This document shows positions 5,644 to 5,857 of a DNA stretch of 5,857 nucleotides, in pieces. Position 1 is the stretch's first letter. Every line of letters starts with the position of its first letter. Position numbers and translations under genes: made by a program. Under the pieces are notes generated by a model that was given only the letters and a program-made list of their open reading frames with translations, searched no databases and was not told where the DNA came from. The DNA is taken from the NCBI GenBank assembly GCA_028278465.1, contig JANQEF010000267.1, forward strand, positions 1 to 5,857, given 5' to 3'. The DNA is from Dehalococcoidia bacterium. Lineage in GTDB: Bacteria > Chloroflexota > Dehalococcoidia > Lucifugimonadales > Lucifugimonadaceae.

Positions 5644-5654
5644 GGGGCGCGGGC

Positions 5655-5683
5655 AGCATAGCATCGGCGCAGTTTGCCAGCAA
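5655..5683 (-). promoter_or_regulatory. Predicted sigma70-type promoter of the nuo operon
   Basis: On the minus strand, TTGCTG (5683-5678) and TATGCT (5660-5655) are separated by exactly 17 bases. A TG pair one base before the -10 makes it an extended -10 element (TGC-TATGCT), which can make up for the poor -35 (3 of 6 consensus bases). The -10 matches 4 of 6. Transcription would start near 5648, giving a leader of about 46 bases before nuoA. The bases just after the -10 are very GC-rich (GCCCGCGCCCC). This is the best candidate in the intergenic region, but promoter consensus in this lineage is not certain. Confidence 0.5.
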
Positions 5684-5686
5684 GTG

Positions 5687-5730
5687 AAAAAGCGCACAAT
5701 CCAGTTTGGAAAGACGGTTTTCCGAACTGG
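5687..5730 (-). terminator. Dyad plus T-run, possible terminator of the upstream dehydrogenase gene
   Basis: A 12-base-arm dyad occupies 5701-5712 and 5719-5730 with a 6-base gap: CCAGTTTGGAAA, then TTTCCGAACTGG. Eleven of twelve pairs are Watson-Crick; the odd one is G-U in plus-strand RNA and C-A in minus-strand RNA. Reading leftwards after the dyad, five T residues (5691-5687) follow after nine bases. It lies 22 bases past the dehydrogenase stop, the right place for a minus-strand terminator, but the T-run is short and offset. It could instead be an operator upstream of the nuo promoter (around -53 to -82). Confidence 0.45.
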
Positions 5731-5735
5731 GCAAG

Positions 5736-5749
5736 GGGAAGCGGTTCCC
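5736..5749 (-). other. Small hairpin just after the dehydrogenase stop
   Basis: GGGAA and TTCCC (5736-5740 and 5745-5749) flank four bases. It begins three bases past the stop codon at 5752. It may add to transcript-end stability with the larger dyad, but a 5-base stem is common by chance. Confidence 0.25.
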
Positions 5750-5751
5750 GG

Positions 5752-5857
5752 CTAATCGAAGACGATTACGCCGCGGCCGTCTTCGCCGCGCGCAAGCGCG
5801 TCGTAAGCCTCGTTGATCTCCGCCAGCGGGTAGCGTCGGGTGATAAGGCTGTCGACG
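5752..5857 (-). CDS. C-terminus of a zinc-type (MDR) alcohol dehydrogenase, partial
   Basis: The last 34 codons of a minus-strand gene that enters from the right edge and ends with TAG at 5754-5752. The translation begins VDSLITRRYPLAEINEAYDA and ends GRGVIVFD. This is the well-known C-terminal pattern of zinc-dependent alcohol dehydrogenases of the medium-chain family: L-I-T-x-x-Y-P-L-x-x-I-N-E-A-Y-x-x-L, then G-x-x-x-R-G-V-I-V-F. Catalytic and structural zinc ligands and the Rossmann nucleotide site would lie outside the window, so substrate cannot be judged; alcohol, formaldehyde-conjugate or related NAD(P)-dependent oxidations are all possible. It is on the same strand as nuoA but 149 bases upstream, with hairpins and a promoter between, so it is probably a separate unit. 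Confidence 0.85.
   Translation of the reverse strand, partial: VDSLITRRYPLAEINEAYDALARGEDGRGVIVFD

Noticed and set aside
5613..5652. Pairing of CCGCG after the -10 with CGCGG at the nuoA ribosome site, which could hide that site
   Set aside because: The upstream arm (5648-5652) lies in the spacer between the -10 and the predicted transcription start, so it would mostly not be in the RNA. Five-base GC complements are common in this DNA.
5448..5699. An 83-codon minus-strand frame starting upstream of nuoA
   Set aside because: It runs mainly through nuoA out of frame and begins before the predicted promoter. There is no recognisable product.
5678..5700. A second promoter candidate using TTGTGC as -35
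   Set aside because: At 17 bases spacing the -10 would read CAAACT, a poor match with no extended element. The TTGCTG/TATGCT pair is better.

Overview
The window carries most of a respiratory complex I operon. Eight genes lie head to tail on the minus strand, so transcription runs from right to left: nuoA, nuoB, nuoC, nuoD, nuoH, nuoI, nuoJ and nuoK. The left edge cuts in at what is probably the first two codons of nuoL. At the right edge is the last third of a hundred bases of an upstream gene on the same strand, the C-terminus of a zinc-type (MDR family) alcohol dehydrogenase. No mobile element, CRISPR array, tRNA or rRNA was seen.

Layout, right to left: alcohol dehydrogenase 3' end (5752-5857); a 149-base intergenic stretch (5603-5751) with a small hairpin, a 30-base dyad and T-run (possible terminator), a sigma70-like extended -10 promoter and a structured leader; then nuoA 5602-5207, nuoB 5210-4542, nuoC 4545-4063, nuoD 4066-2954, nuoH 2957-1683, nuoI 1683-1012, nuoJ 1015-353, nuoK 353-3, and probably nuoL from position 6 leftwards. 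Every nuo junction overlaps by 4 bases (NTGA) or 1 base (TGATG, TAGTG), so there is no untranslated DNA inside the operon. nuoD, nuoH, nuoJ and nuoK start with GTG; nuoA, nuoB, nuoC and nuoI start with ATG.

Function: NuoB, C, D and I form the quinone-reducing connecting module (N2 cluster in NuoB, quinone pocket in NuoD, two 4Fe-4S clusters in NuoI). NuoA, H, J and K are membrane subunits that couple quinone reduction to proton pumping. The NADH-oxidising genes nuoE, nuoF and nuoG, which in many bacteria sit between nuoD and nuoH, are absent there. They are either encoded elsewhere, or the complex is an 11-subunit type fed by another donor such as ferredoxin.

Organism: GC-rich DNA, an EFG-less nuo order, separate nuoC and nuoD, and the style of NuoI and NuoB suggest a Chloroflexota bacterium, perhaps of the Dehalococcoidia/SAR202 kind. 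This is inferred from family resemblance only and was not tested by a search. Overall this is a fairly ordinary conserved region. The items of most interest are the missing NADH module, the long insert in NuoI, the extended NuoB and NuoH termini, and the small structured control region before nuoA. I did not find a clearly new biological system.
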